Assembly: GCF_035621355.1 (NCBI RefSeq)
Contig: NZ_CP141769.1
Span: 372,001 to 436,000 of the forward strand
Source: Thiobacillus sp. SCUT-2
GTDB taxonomy: Bacteria; Pseudomonadota; Gammaproteobacteria; Burkholderiales; Thiobacillaceae
Direction: 5' to 3'
DNA: 64,000 nt
Below the pieces are notes generated by a model. It saw only the letters and a program-made list of their open reading frames with translations, did not search any database and was not told where the DNA came from. Below are positions 56,553-64,000 of the stretch, one piece after another. Each line of letters begins with the position of its first letter. Within the stretch, counting starts at the first letter, position 1. A program made the translations under genes and the position numbers.

Positions 56553-57989
56553 ATGCAAACAGGTTTAGAAGAACAAGTTGCGCTTTATCAGAAGCGCATT
56601 CCCATTTTCACGCGTTCGGTGAAGGGACGGTTCCGCCGCTTCAAGACCTCGGTGCTGGTGTTCGCCTATGCGATGTTCTTCCTGCTGCCGTGGCTTCCGT
56701 GGGCGCGGTCCGACGCACCGTCGCAGGCCGTCTTGTTCGATCTGCCGGGCCGGCGTTTCCTGATCTTCGGCTTGACGGTGTATCCGCAGGACGTGCTCTG
56801 GCTCGCGCTCCTGCTCTTCATCGCGGCGATCCTGCTGTTTTTCGTGACAGGTCTCGTGGGCCGCGCGTTCTGCGGTTATTTCTGCTTCCAGACGCTGTGG
56901 ACCGACTTCTTCATCTGGATCGAGCAGAAGATCCAGGGCGAGCGTCCGGCGCGCATCCGTCTTTATCGCCAACCCTGGGACCGGGAGAAGGTGCTCAAGG
57001 TCGGTGGCACCCATTTCGCCTGGCTGCTCGCGTCCTTCTGGACCGGGATGACATTCGCGGCCTACTTCGCCTACGCGCCGCAGCTCGTCGTCGATTTCGT
57101 CACCGGGCAGGCGGCGGCGGCAGCCTACATCACGGCCGGCGTGCTCACGGTCTCGACCTACGCCGCCGCCGGGCTGATGCGCGAGCAGATCTGCACCTAT
57201 GTCTGCCCCTACGGCCGGTTCCAGAGCGTCATGTACGAAGCCGACACGCTCGCTGTCCACTATGATGCGCGCCGCGGCGAGGGGGCCCACGGGCGCGCCA
57301 GCGCGCGCGCGGGTCAGCGGGCGCTCGCCGAACGCCACGAGAAAGGGCTCGGCGACTGCGTCGACTGCGGCCTCTGCGTCCAGGTCTGCCCGACGGGCAT
57401 CGATATCCGCGATGGGCTTCAGTACAAGTGCATCTCGTGCGGGCTGTGCATCGACGCCTGCAATACGATCATGGATTCGTTCGGCTATCCGCGCGGCCTG
57501 ATCCGCTACGATTCGGAAAAGAACCTCGCCGCCGCCGTTCCCGCCAAGCCCCGGGTCGAGTGGAAGCGCCTGAAAACCATCGGCTACGGCGTCGCGCTGA
57601 TCCTGATGACGAGCTTCCTCGTCTACAGCGTCAGCACGCGTGGCAGCTACGACCGCACCGTCAACCAGATCCGTCTGCCGCTGTATGTCGTGCTGTCGAA
57701 CGGCGACATCCGCAACCGCTACCAGATCCACATCACCAACAAGGCGGGGCAGGAACAGACCTACGTGATCAGCGCCCGCGGTGTGCCCGCCGGCGCGCTG
57801 GACCTGGGCAGTTTCCAGGAGATCACGGTGAAGCCTGGCCACAGCGGCACCGTGCTGGCCAGCGTCCGGCTGTCGCCCGAATTGGCGGCGCGCACGAAGC
57901 ACTTCGAATTGATCATCACGCCGCGCGGGAAGCCTGCGGAGGCCCGCAGCGAGACCGTCCGCTTCGATTCCCCGGGAAGACCCACATGA
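56553..57989 (+). CDS. ccoG: cbb3 oxidase accessory ferredoxin-like protein CcoG (FixG/RdxA)
   Basis: Membrane ferredoxin-like protein of 478 residues with about five helices, known in this family as a cupric reductase supporting cbb3 copper loading. GRAFCGYFCFQTLWTDFFIW near residue 105 and CTYVCPYGRFQSVMYE near 214 contain conserved cysteines in membrane-flanking loops. Two [4Fe-4S] motifs are CVDCGLCVQVCPTG near 270 and CISCGLCIDACNT near 293. ATG 56553 is 27 bases after the terminator stem. The stop overlaps the ccoH-like gene by ATGA. Confidence 0.96.
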   Translation: MQTGLEEQVALYQKRIPIFTRSVKGRFRRFKTSVLVFAYAMFFLLPWLPWARSDAPSQAVLFDLPGRRFLIFGLTVYPQDVLWLALLLFIAAILLFFVTGLVGRAFCGYFCFQTLWTDFFIWIEQKIQGERPARIRLYRQPWDREKVLKVGGTHFAWLLASFWTGMTFAAYFAYAPQLVVDFVTGQAAAAAYITAGVLTVSTYAAAGLMREQICTYVCPYGRFQSVMYEADTLAVHYDARRGEGAHGRASARAGQRALAERHEKGLGDCVDCGLCVQVCPTGIDIRDGLQYKCISCGLCIDACNTIMDSFGYPRGLIRYDSEKNLAAAVPAKPRVEWKRLKTIGYGVALILMTSFLVYSVSTRGSYDRTVNQIRLPLYVVLSNGDIRNRYQIHITNKAGQEQTYVISARGVPAGALDLGSFQEITVKPGHSGTVLASVRLSPELAARTKHFELIITPRGKPAEARSETVRFDSPGRPT

Positions 57990-58759
57990 CGACCGAACTC
58001 ACCCTGTTTGGCGGCCTCGCAGCGGTCATCGTGCTGTATGCCGCCGGCGGTTTCTTCCGCGCCCTGCCGCCCGTCCTGCGCGCGGTGATCGCGGGCGGCG
58101 TGCCGCTCGTGCTGTATTTCCTGCTGTTGATCGGGCACTGGCCTGGGCTCGACGTAGTGGCGATCCACATCTCGGTCTTTTTCGCGGCGGCACTGGTGCT
58201 CCTCGCGCTGACGCTGTTCCGCCGTCGCGGTGCACGCATGCACTGGGTACCCAAGCTGCTGATGGCGTTCTTCGCGGGGCTGGCCGTCCTGATGGCGGGT
58301 TTCCTCTACATCGCAAACAATGGCCTGCCCGAACCGGTCGCGCGCTGGTGGCTCGGCGGCAGGGAAGGCCCGATCTACAGCGGCTTTTCCGGCGTGGTTC
58401 CGCACAGCCAGGAAGCGGCAACCGCGATTTCGTCGGAACTTTCGAAGGCGCATCGCGAGGCCGAGCTGGGCTGGCAGGTCGACGTCGACGGCCTGGACAG
58501 CAAAGGCGTCCAGCGGTCGGTTCGCGTGCGGGTGCGCAATCCGACGGGCCTTCCCGTCGACGGTGTCGTGGCCGAGCTGCGCGTCGCGCGTCCCGGCGCG
58601 GCCGAGCCGGAAGTCGTGCTGTCGCTGGTGGAACTCGACGGCGGCGTCTACGGCGGCGAGCTTCGCCTCCCGGCGGGCGGCCGTTGGCTGGCCGAACTGC
58701 GCCTGAGGCGCGAGAGCAAGGTGCGCTATCAGCAGACCTGGGAGTTGGTGGCGCAATGA
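57986..58759 (+). CDS. ccoH: FixH/CcoH-like protein with extra N-terminal membrane helices
   Basis: Predicted 257-residue protein. The C-terminal 150 residues fit FixH: one helix (LLMAFFAGLAVLMAGFLYIA), then a periplasmic beta domain with GWQVDVDGLD near 165 and VRVRVRNPTGLPVDGV near 182. Ahead of this are about three more helices (residues 5-85), which makes it longer than the usual 150-180 residues. It is coupled to ccoG upstream and ccoS downstream by ATGA overlaps. The extension could replace membrane functions of a missing partner such as CcoI, which is not in this cluster. Confidence 0.85.
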   Translation: MTTELTLFGGLAAVIVLYAAGGFFRALPPVLRAVIAGGVPLVLYFLLLIGHWPGLDVVAIHISVFFAAALVLLALTLFRRRGARMHWVPKLLMAFFAGLAVLMAGFLYIANNGLPEPVARWWLGGREGPIYSGFSGVVPHSQEAATAISSELSKAHREAELGWQVDVDGLDSKGVQRSVRVRVRNPTGLPVDGVVAELRVARPGAAEPEVVLSLVELDGGVYGGELRLPAGGRWLAELRLRRESKVRYQQTWELVAQ

Positions 58760-58941
58760 GCGGCATCATGGGATTTCTGTTCCTGATGTCCGGCATCTTC
58801 GTGCTGCTGATCGTCGTGGGCGTGTTCTGGTCGATCAAGAGCGGGCAATTCGACGACCTCGAGGGGCCGGCCGAGCGCATCCTGACGGACGACGACGACC
58901 CCCGCTTGCCGACGCGTCGCTTGAGCGGCAAGGACGAATAA
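58756..58941 (+). CDS. ccoS: cbb3 oxidase maturation protein CcoS
   Basis: Predicted 61-residue single-helix protein (FLFLMSGIFVLLIVVGVFWS) followed by SGQFDDLEGPAERIL, the conserved CcoS tail motif, and an acidic cluster DDDDPR. CcoS is required in other bacteria for inserting cofactors into CcoN. ATG 58756 overlaps the upstream stop. A 35-residue frame follows 34 bases later. Confidence 0.95.
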   Translation: MSGIMGFLFLMSGIFVLLIVVGVFWSIKSGQFDDLEGPAERILTDDDDPRLPTRRLSGKDE

Positions 58942-58975
58942 TTTAAAATCACGCAACTTTAATGGAGTACGCATA

Positions 58976-59083
58976 ATGAAACAGGTACTGACTTTTCAGG
59001 GTTTTCCGATGGTCGTGGTGCTGGCCTTGATCATCTGGGCGTGGATCAGCATCCTGTCCGTCCTGATCGGCTCCTTCTTCTAA
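58976..59083 (+). CDS. 35-residue single-helix membrane peptide, unannotated
   Basis: A short open frame beginning MKQVLTFQGFPMVV and continuing as one uninterrupted hydrophobic helix (VVVLALIIWAWISILSVLIG) to SFF. GGAG sits eight bases before the ATG, and a strong hairpin begins 23 bases after the stop, so it looks like the last gene of ccoG-H-S. I do not recognise its family. A similarly small one-helix subunit (CcoM) is known from a pseudomonad cbb3 oxidase, and this could be a positional analogue. Too short for most gene finders. Confidence 0.6.
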   Translation: MKQVLTFQGFPMVVVLALIIWAWISILSVLIGSFF

Positions 59084-59106
59084 CGCCCAAGCCGTTCTCT
59101 CCCACA

Positions 59107-59142
59107 CGACAACGCCCTGCGAAGGTTTGCAGGGCGTTGTCG
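59107..59142 (+). terminator. Hairpin terminator after the ccoS region
   Basis: CGACAACGCCCTGC and GCAGGGCGTTGTCG form a perfect 14-pair stem with an 8-base loop. The following T-run is poor (CGTCTGCGTTT), so it may be a weak or bidirectional terminator. Confidence 0.7.
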
Positions 59143-59364
59143 CGTCTGCGTTTCCCTCGCGTCCGGCGATCCGGCCTCCAGGCAGGTCGACACCACCCGG
59201 CGCTGGCGTCCGGTGCCGGGTGGGGCGCCCGGCGGGTGCCTGTTTTCAGGGCTCCCCGGATGGGGTCAGCTTGTCGGCGAGCGCCGCACAGCGGAGCGCG
59301 TGGTCGTGGCGCCGGCCGTGCCAGGGGCGAAGGTCGGCACCTCGGGTGCCGGCGGGAAGGAAGA

Positions 59365-59397
59365 CAAACAAAAATGGCCACGGGCTGCCCGTGGCCA
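59365..59397 (-). terminator. Rho-independent terminator of rpoH
   Basis: On the minus strand a perfect ten-pair stem (TGGCCACGGG with CCCGTGGCCA) is followed by TTTTTGTTTG, about 20 bases past the rpoH stop. The bases between here and the other hairpin (59143-59364) hold no gene I can support. Confidence 0.88.
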
Positions 59398-59417
59398 CCG
59401 CGGCCGGACTGTCTTGC

Positions 59418-60263
<846 letters not shown>

Positions 60264-60290
60264 GCGTGCAGGACCCCTTTCGCGTACATG

Positions 60291-60317
60291 TTAGCACTCT
60301 CCGCGTTTGAGTGCTAA
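60291..60317. promoter_or_regulatory. CIRCE element (HrcA operator) upstream of rpoH
   Basis: TTAGCACTC, nine bases, then GAGTGCTAA matches the CIRCE consensus exactly in both arms and spacer length. It sits 28 bases before the rpoH ATG, a position that would block transcription or its start. This implies that HrcA, not encoded here, represses rpoH. Confidence 0.95.
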
Positions 60318-60842
60318 ATGCGCGTCGGGTTCCCACGACGGCTCAGGTTCTCAACGGCCAAAGCCGCAAACACGGCAATAAAGCCGCGGGCGATGGAGTC
60401 GATAAAACGGCCCGATCGGGGTTAGGAGGTACTCACACCAGGGCGACTCGCGGCAAATGCGGACTTTGACCGCCGTCGATTCCCGGCGCCTGAGAAGCGC
60501 GTCAGGCTGCTCCACCATCCCTACCCGCGATGGCCTCCGGCATGCAGTTGGCGGCGAGCTTGGCCTTGAGCGCGGCGGCATCGGCCATCGCGCCACACTT
60601 CATGGGCCCGCTGTGGCGTTGCGCCTGGATGCCGGTGAAGTGGGCACCAGCGGCTTGTTGCGGATCTTGATGCTGATCTCCTCCTGCGTATCGGCGTAGT
60701 TGGCGATCTGGTTGCGTTGGCCATCGAATGTCGCAGCATTGCTTTTCGCTGATGGTGTGCCCCGCGTCTAAGATTCCCGTCAAGCGGGACTGGCCAACCG
60801 CGTGCATCCAGCATGCGTCTTTCGACACCAGAAAGGATCATC
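60318..60842. other. Gene-poor stretch between rpoH and the AhpD-like gene
   Basis: About 525 bases with no frame I can support. On the minus strand some runs look protein-like (for example a hydrophobic IDSIARGFIAVFAALAVEN near 60400 to 60345) but lack a start codon and are broken by stops in the same frame. It could hold the rpoH promoter and a decayed gene. No terminator or repeat seen. Confidence 0.5.
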
Positions 60843-61310
60843 ATGAAACAACGCCTTGATTACAAAAAGGTCGCGCCCATTGGCTATAGGGCCATGCTCG
60901 AGCTTGAGCAGTATGTGCAGCGATCGGGACTCGAAGACAGCCTGCTTGAACTCGTCAAGACGCGCGCTTCGCAGCTCAACCATTGCGCCTGGTGCCTCGA
61001 TATGCATACCAAGGATGCGCGCGCGCGTGGCGAGACCGAACAACGGCTCTATCTGCTGTCGGCCTGGCGCGAGGCGCAGTGCTACAGCGAACGCGAACGG
61101 GCGGCGCTCGCCTGGACCGAGTCGGTCACGCTGATTTCTCAGGCTGACGTTTCCGATGAGGTCTACGCCGAGGTGTGCCGTCACTTGAGCGAAAAGGAAC
61201 GCGTCGACCTCACGTTTGCGATCATTGCGATCAACGGCTGGAACCGCCTCAACGTTCCGTTTCGCACAACGGTGGGAACATACCAGCCAACCGCCGAGCG
61301 CACGAAGTAG
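60843..61310 (+). CDS. Carboxymuconolactone-decarboxylase/AhpD-family protein
   Basis: Predicted 155-residue AhpD-like protein. The catalytic-type redox motif is C-x2-C with downstream histidine in LNHCAWCLDMHTKDARARGE near residue 45. The helix ERERAALAWTESVTLI near 83 and AIIAINGWNRLNVPF near 130 are typical of this family, which includes alkylhydroperoxidases. ATG 60843 has AAAGGATCATC upstream; an earlier in-frame start lacks one. It stands alone between gene-poor stretches, so regulation and partners are not visible. Confidence 0.88.
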   Translation: MKQRLDYKKVAPIGYRAMLELEQYVQRSGLEDSLLELVKTRASQLNHCAWCLDMHTKDARARGETEQRLYLLSAWREAQCYSERERAALAWTESVTLISQADVSDEVYAEVCRHLSEKERVDLTFAIIAINGWNRLNVPFRTTVGTYQPTAERTK

Positions 61311-61629
61311 TGCCATCCAGGTGCCTGTCCATGACGGCCACGCGAGATGCGGTCAGGTGACGTCACGCCTCTTGCTGGTCGTCGCAAATGGCGCGCCCCA
61401 TCTGCAAGCAAGCTCGTATGTGAAATTCCCGGCGGATCAACCTAGAATGGCTTCGGCCGCGATTGCTCCGGCAGCGGGAAAGTAGAGGAAACACACTCGA
61501 GGCGAATCACCAAGCCAACAAGACCGTTTCGTGTGGAACAATCCGAGCGTGATTCGTGATGACCGTCGGCCGGACCCTGCGCGGCGGACGGTCAAAAACA
61601 ACAGCGCGGGGAAGAGGAGGGAGGAATCC
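61311..61629. other. Gene-free stretch before the DUF805 gene
   Basis: No protein-coding frame or RNA gene recognised. A TAGAAT hexamer at 61443-61448 could be a -10 box for the DUF805 gene, but no clear -35 box lies at the expected distance. Confidence 0.45.
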
Positions 61630-62001
61630 ATGGATTGGTATTTGATGGCATGGCAGAAGTATTTCGACTTCAGCGGCCGCTCGCGACGCAAGGAATACTG
61701 GATGTTCTTTCTGTTCAACCTTGGCATCGGCATCGCGCTCCTGGTCGCGGATCTTCTCACCGGGTCGTATAGCAAGACGGCGGGGATGGGGTTGTTGGGC
61801 GGCCTGTATTCGCTGGCGACGCTGATCCCGAACCTGTCGATGACGGTGAGGCGGCTTCATGACATCGGGCGCAGCGGCTGGTGGTTCTTCATCCTTCTTG
61901 TCCCGCTCATCGGGGCAATCGTGCTGCTTGTCTTCATGCTCCTCGACAGCAAGGAAGGCGCGAACGATTACGGCCCGAATCCAAAATTGATCACGCCCTA
62001 G
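61630..62001 (+). CDS. DUF805 family membrane protein
   Basis: Predicted 123-residue membrane protein with about four helices. It has the DUF805 hallmark features: aromatic N-terminus WYLMAWQKYFDFSGRSRRKE, then LSMTVRRLHDIGRSGWW near residue 67 and the ending DSKEGANDYGPNP. GGGAGGAATCC precedes the ATG as a good RBS. The family's function is unknown. It is a single gene flanked by gene-poor DNA on both sides. Confidence 0.9.
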   Translation: MDWYLMAWQKYFDFSGRSRRKEYWMFFLFNLGIGIALLVADLLTGSYSKTAGMGLLGGLYSLATLIPNLSMTVRRLHDIGRSGWWFFILLVPLIGAIVLLVFMLLDSKEGANDYGPNPKLITP

Positions 62002-62651
62002 CAGCGAGCCTGCCTGGCGAGAAAATCGCCGGGTTTCCGATCTTGCCGAGCGCGGGACGCGGGGCGGCGCCAATTGGATGGCCCGCTGCAGGCCGCCGGG
62101 CAGGCGCGTGTTGGCGGCAGATCGATTTTGCGAGCTTGTTCGCAGCCGTCCTGCGCGCGCTCCGTCCGGCTTGATTCTGATCTCCCCTGCCTGAAGTCCT
62201 GATTGGCGATCCCGGTATCGTGGCTGCGGGTGGGGCCGGCTTGCTGGGCAGGGCTGGCGGGAAGATGTGGTGGAGGTTGCGTTGGTGGCTCGCCCGCTCG
62301 CGCACCGTGGCGTCCTTGGAGAGCCGGCCGATGGGGTGGGTGCGAAGAGGCCGCTTCGGCCGAGTAAACCACGGCGGCGGGACACTACATCCGCGAACGG
62401 TTCGACTCCCGCGGTGCAGCGCGCCCCGGCGGCCTCCCTTGCGGTGATTTCGGCAAGACGCCACACCTGCCGCACGTTCACTTGACCGTCCGGGACTGGC
62501 AGATCTCGCGTCGGTTCCTGCTTCTCGGGCGCCACCGCTCGCGTCCGCGCGCATTTGCGAGCCGGGCAGCGCCTGGAGCGCTGCCTCCATTCCCTATCGT
62601 TGGCTTCTCCGGGCGATACCCCTTGCATCGGATCGTCCACTTGGCTAAGAT
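62002..62651. other. Gene-poor stretch upstream of the TetR regulator
   Basis: About 650 bases in which open frames exist on both strands only because of high GC content; none has a recognisable domain or a good RBS. No repeats, insertion-sequence ends or tRNA found by eye. It may be decayed DNA. Confidence 0.5.
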
Positions 62652-62665
62652 AGTAATAGATTACT
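62652..62665. promoter_or_regulatory. Possible TetR operator
   Basis: AGTAAT and ATTACT flank a two-base centre, giving a 14-base palindrome in an AT-rich patch 18 bases before the TetR start. The position suits autorepression; assignment is by eye. Confidence 0.5.
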
Positions 62666-62683
62666 TACTTTGTGGCTCCAGCG

Positions 62684-63292
62684 ATGGCTGAACATCCCAA
62701 ACACCTTCCCGCGGACGAGCGGCGCGCGGCGACTGTAGAAGCGGTCGTGGACCTCGCGGCCGAACAGAACCCGAGTGAGATTACGACCACCGCGATCGCG
62801 AAGCGCATGGGGCTGACCCAGGGGGCGCTGTTCCGGCACTTCCCGACGAAAGACGCCATCCTGCAAGCGGTGATGTCCTGGGTCACGGAACGCCTGCTGG
62901 CCCGGGTGGACAAGGCGGCGCGAGGCGTGGAGTCCCCGATTGCCGCCCTGGAAGCGATTTTCATGGCCCATATCGACTTCGTATCCGAACATCCCGGCGT
63001 GCCGAGGATGTTGTTCGGCGAACTGCAGCGGCCCGGGGATTCGCTGCCCAAGCGGATGGTGCAGACCTTGGTCCATCACTATGGCGAGCGCCTGCGCCGC
63101 CTTCTCGAGGCCGGCAAGACACAAGGCGAGCTGTATCCGGACCTGGATGTCGACGCCGCCATCGTACAGTTCGTCGGCAGCATCCAGGGCCTCGTGATGC
63201 AGTCCCTGCTGGCAGGCGATGCAAAGCGCCTCCGGCAGGATGCTCCGGGAGTGTTCCTGATCTATCGACGCGGCATCGGGGGAGCGCAATGA
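62684..63292 (+). CDS. TetR/AcrR family transcriptional regulator
   Basis: Predicted 202-residue repressor. The DNA-binding domain is at residues 14-62, with ITTTAIAKRMGLTQGALFRH as the helix-turn-helix. The C-terminal ligand domain includes VPRMLFGELQRPGDSLPKRM near residue 105. ATG 62684 is preferred over GTG 62672. It overlaps the efflux adaptor gene by ATGA, so it likely controls its own operon, with an operator-like palindrome just upstream. Confidence 0.92.
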   Translation: MAEHPKHLPADERRAATVEAVVDLAAEQNPSEITTTAIAKRMGLTQGALFRHFPTKDAILQAVMSWVTERLLARVDKAARGVESPIAALEAIFMAHIDFVSEHPGVPRMLFGELQRPGDSLPKRMVQTLVHHYGERLRRLLEAGKTQGELYPDLDVDAAIVQFVGSIQGLVMQSLLAGDAKRLRQDAPGVFLIYRRGIGGAQ

Positions 63293-64000
63293 AGCCCATC
63301 CGCTTGCAGCGTCGCACGCTCGGTCTTGTCGCCGTCATCGCGCCCCTTCTGGCGTTGTTCATCTACGTCGCGTTGCGGTCGGGGCCGCTCGCACCGATCC
63401 CGGTGACCGTGGCAACGGTCGAATCGAGGCCAATCTCGCCTGCGTTGTTTGGTATCGGCACGGTGCAGGCGCGCTACTCGTACAAGATCGGCCCGACGTT
63501 CGCGGGGCGCATCAAGCGCCTGGATGTCGATGTGGGCGACCGCGTCATCCCGGGCCAGGTGCTGGGGGAGATGGACCCGGTGGATCTCGACAAGCGCATC
63601 GGCGCGCAACAGGCCGCCATCAGGAGCGCCGAAGCCGCTCTGCAGCAAGCCGAATCGAAGCATTCGTTTGCCCTTGCGCAGGCGAAACGCTATGCGCTGC
63701 TGTTCGATGTCCGGGGTACCACCGAGGAAGCCTTCGCGACCAGGCAGCAAGAACTGGCTGTAGCCGAAGCGGCACTGGGCGGGGCGCGCGAGGACGTCGC
63801 CCGCTTGCGCGCCGATCTGGAGGCGCTTCGTGCGCAACGCAATAACCTGCGGCTGACGGCACCCGCCGCAGGCCTGGTCGTCGCACGTGCTGCGGATCCC
63901 GGAACCACCGTCGTTGCGGGCCAGGCGGTAATCGAGGTCGTCGATCCCGCAGCTCTATGGGTCGATGCGCACTTCGATCAGAACGGCACGCAGGGCTTGG
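63289..64000 (+). CDS. HlyD/RND-type efflux periplasmic adaptor subunit (partial)
   Basis: The gene runs off the right edge; 237 complete codons are visible. One N-terminal membrane anchor (about residues 11-28) is followed by the lipoyl/barrel-sandwich half KIGPTFAGRIKRLDVDVGDR near 61, a coiled-coil hairpin (about 95-185, rich in Ala, Gln and Glu) and the returning lipoyl strand RLTAPAAGLVVARAADPGTTV. ATG 63289 overlaps the TetR stop. A membrane transporter gene probably follows beyond the window. Substrate unknown. Confidence 0.9.
   Translation, partial: MKPIRLQRRTLGLVAVIAPLLALFIYVALRSGPLAPIPVTVATVESRPISPALFGIGTVQARYSYKIGPTFAGRIKRLDVDVGDRVIPGQVLGEMDPVDLDKRIGAQQAAIRSAEAALQQAESKHSFALAQAKRYALLFDVRGTTEEAFATRQQELAVAEAALGGAREDVARLRADLEALRAQRNNLRLTAPAAGLVVARAADPGTTVVAGQAVIEVVDPAALWVDAHFDQNGTQGL

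Noticed and set aside
60502-60828. Minus-strand frame of about 100 codons between rpoH and the AhpD-like gene
   Set aside because: Parts look protein-like, but similar-looking pieces occur in different frames, so I could not support a single intact gene; kept only as a note on a gene-poor stretch.
61991-62590. Minus-strand frame of about 200 codons in the gene-poor stretch before TetR
   Set aside because: Pro/Arg/Ser-rich with no domain, no RBS and competing frames of equal length on both strands.

Overview
The window looks like a high-GC betaproteobacterial chromosome. The evidence is the exosortase A (XrtA/PEP-CTERM) locus, a beta-type aa3 oxidase cluster with CtaG, DUF2970 and a tiny assembly protein, the gene order bioB-F-H-C-D, and rpoH preceded by a CIRCE box. 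A sulfur- or iron-oxidising Nitrosomonadales/Thiobacillaceae-like organism is a reasonable guess, but the sequence alone does not prove it. I saw no tRNA, rRNA, CRISPR array or intact insertion sequence.

Bases 1-35,068 are one large cell-surface glycan region. On the + strand (30-14,537) lie the XrtA core (glycosyltransferase, exosortase A fused to EpsI, glycosyltransferase, glutamine amidotransferase, two more glycosyltransferases), a sulfotransferase, a CapK/PaaK-like adenylate-forming enzyme, an O-antigen-ligase-like membrane protein, and an SGNH + MBOAT pair that probably O-acylates the glycan. An asparagine-synthase-like gene without its glutaminase cysteine sits on the - strand (14,553-16,379). 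A second + block (16,504-22,380) holds a sulfotransferase, a deacetylase-like protein, three glycosyltransferases and an exported TPR protein. A long - strand block (22,321-35,068) holds a GT61 protein, a glycosyltransferase/membrane/sulfatase-fold fusion, a sulfotransferase, two deacetylases, three more glycosyltransferases, a Wzx-type flippase and a methyltransferase. In total there are twelve glycosyltransferase domains, three sulfotransferases and three deacetylase-fold proteins. No PEP-CTERM substrate protein, chain-initiating sugar-phosphate transferase or chain-length kinase was seen, so those parts lie elsewhere.

Bases 35,229-43,141 are housekeeping: aroB, dgt, comF (opposite strand), a small membrane protein, and the biotin operon bioBFHCD with tightly overlapping genes. 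Bases 43,278-53,006 form the aa3 cytochrome c oxidase cluster: DUF2244, coxB with a C-terminal cytochrome c domain, coxA, a 39-residue assembly protein, ctaG, DUF2970, coxC, DUF2909 (opposite strand), SURF1, a Sco-like protein, ctaA, ctaB, an Rrf2 regulator with three cysteines, and Sco1. Bases 53,130-59,083 hold the high-affinity cbb3 oxidase: ccoNOQP, a terminator, ccoG, a membrane-extended ccoH, ccoS and an unannotated 35-residue membrane peptide.

Bases 59,418-64,000 hold rpoH (- strand) with an exact CIRCE element, an AhpD-like protein, a DUF805 protein, and a TetR regulator overlapping an HlyD-type efflux adaptor that runs off the window. Three gene-poor stretches (60,318-60,842, 61,311-61,629, 62,002-62,651) lie between these genes.
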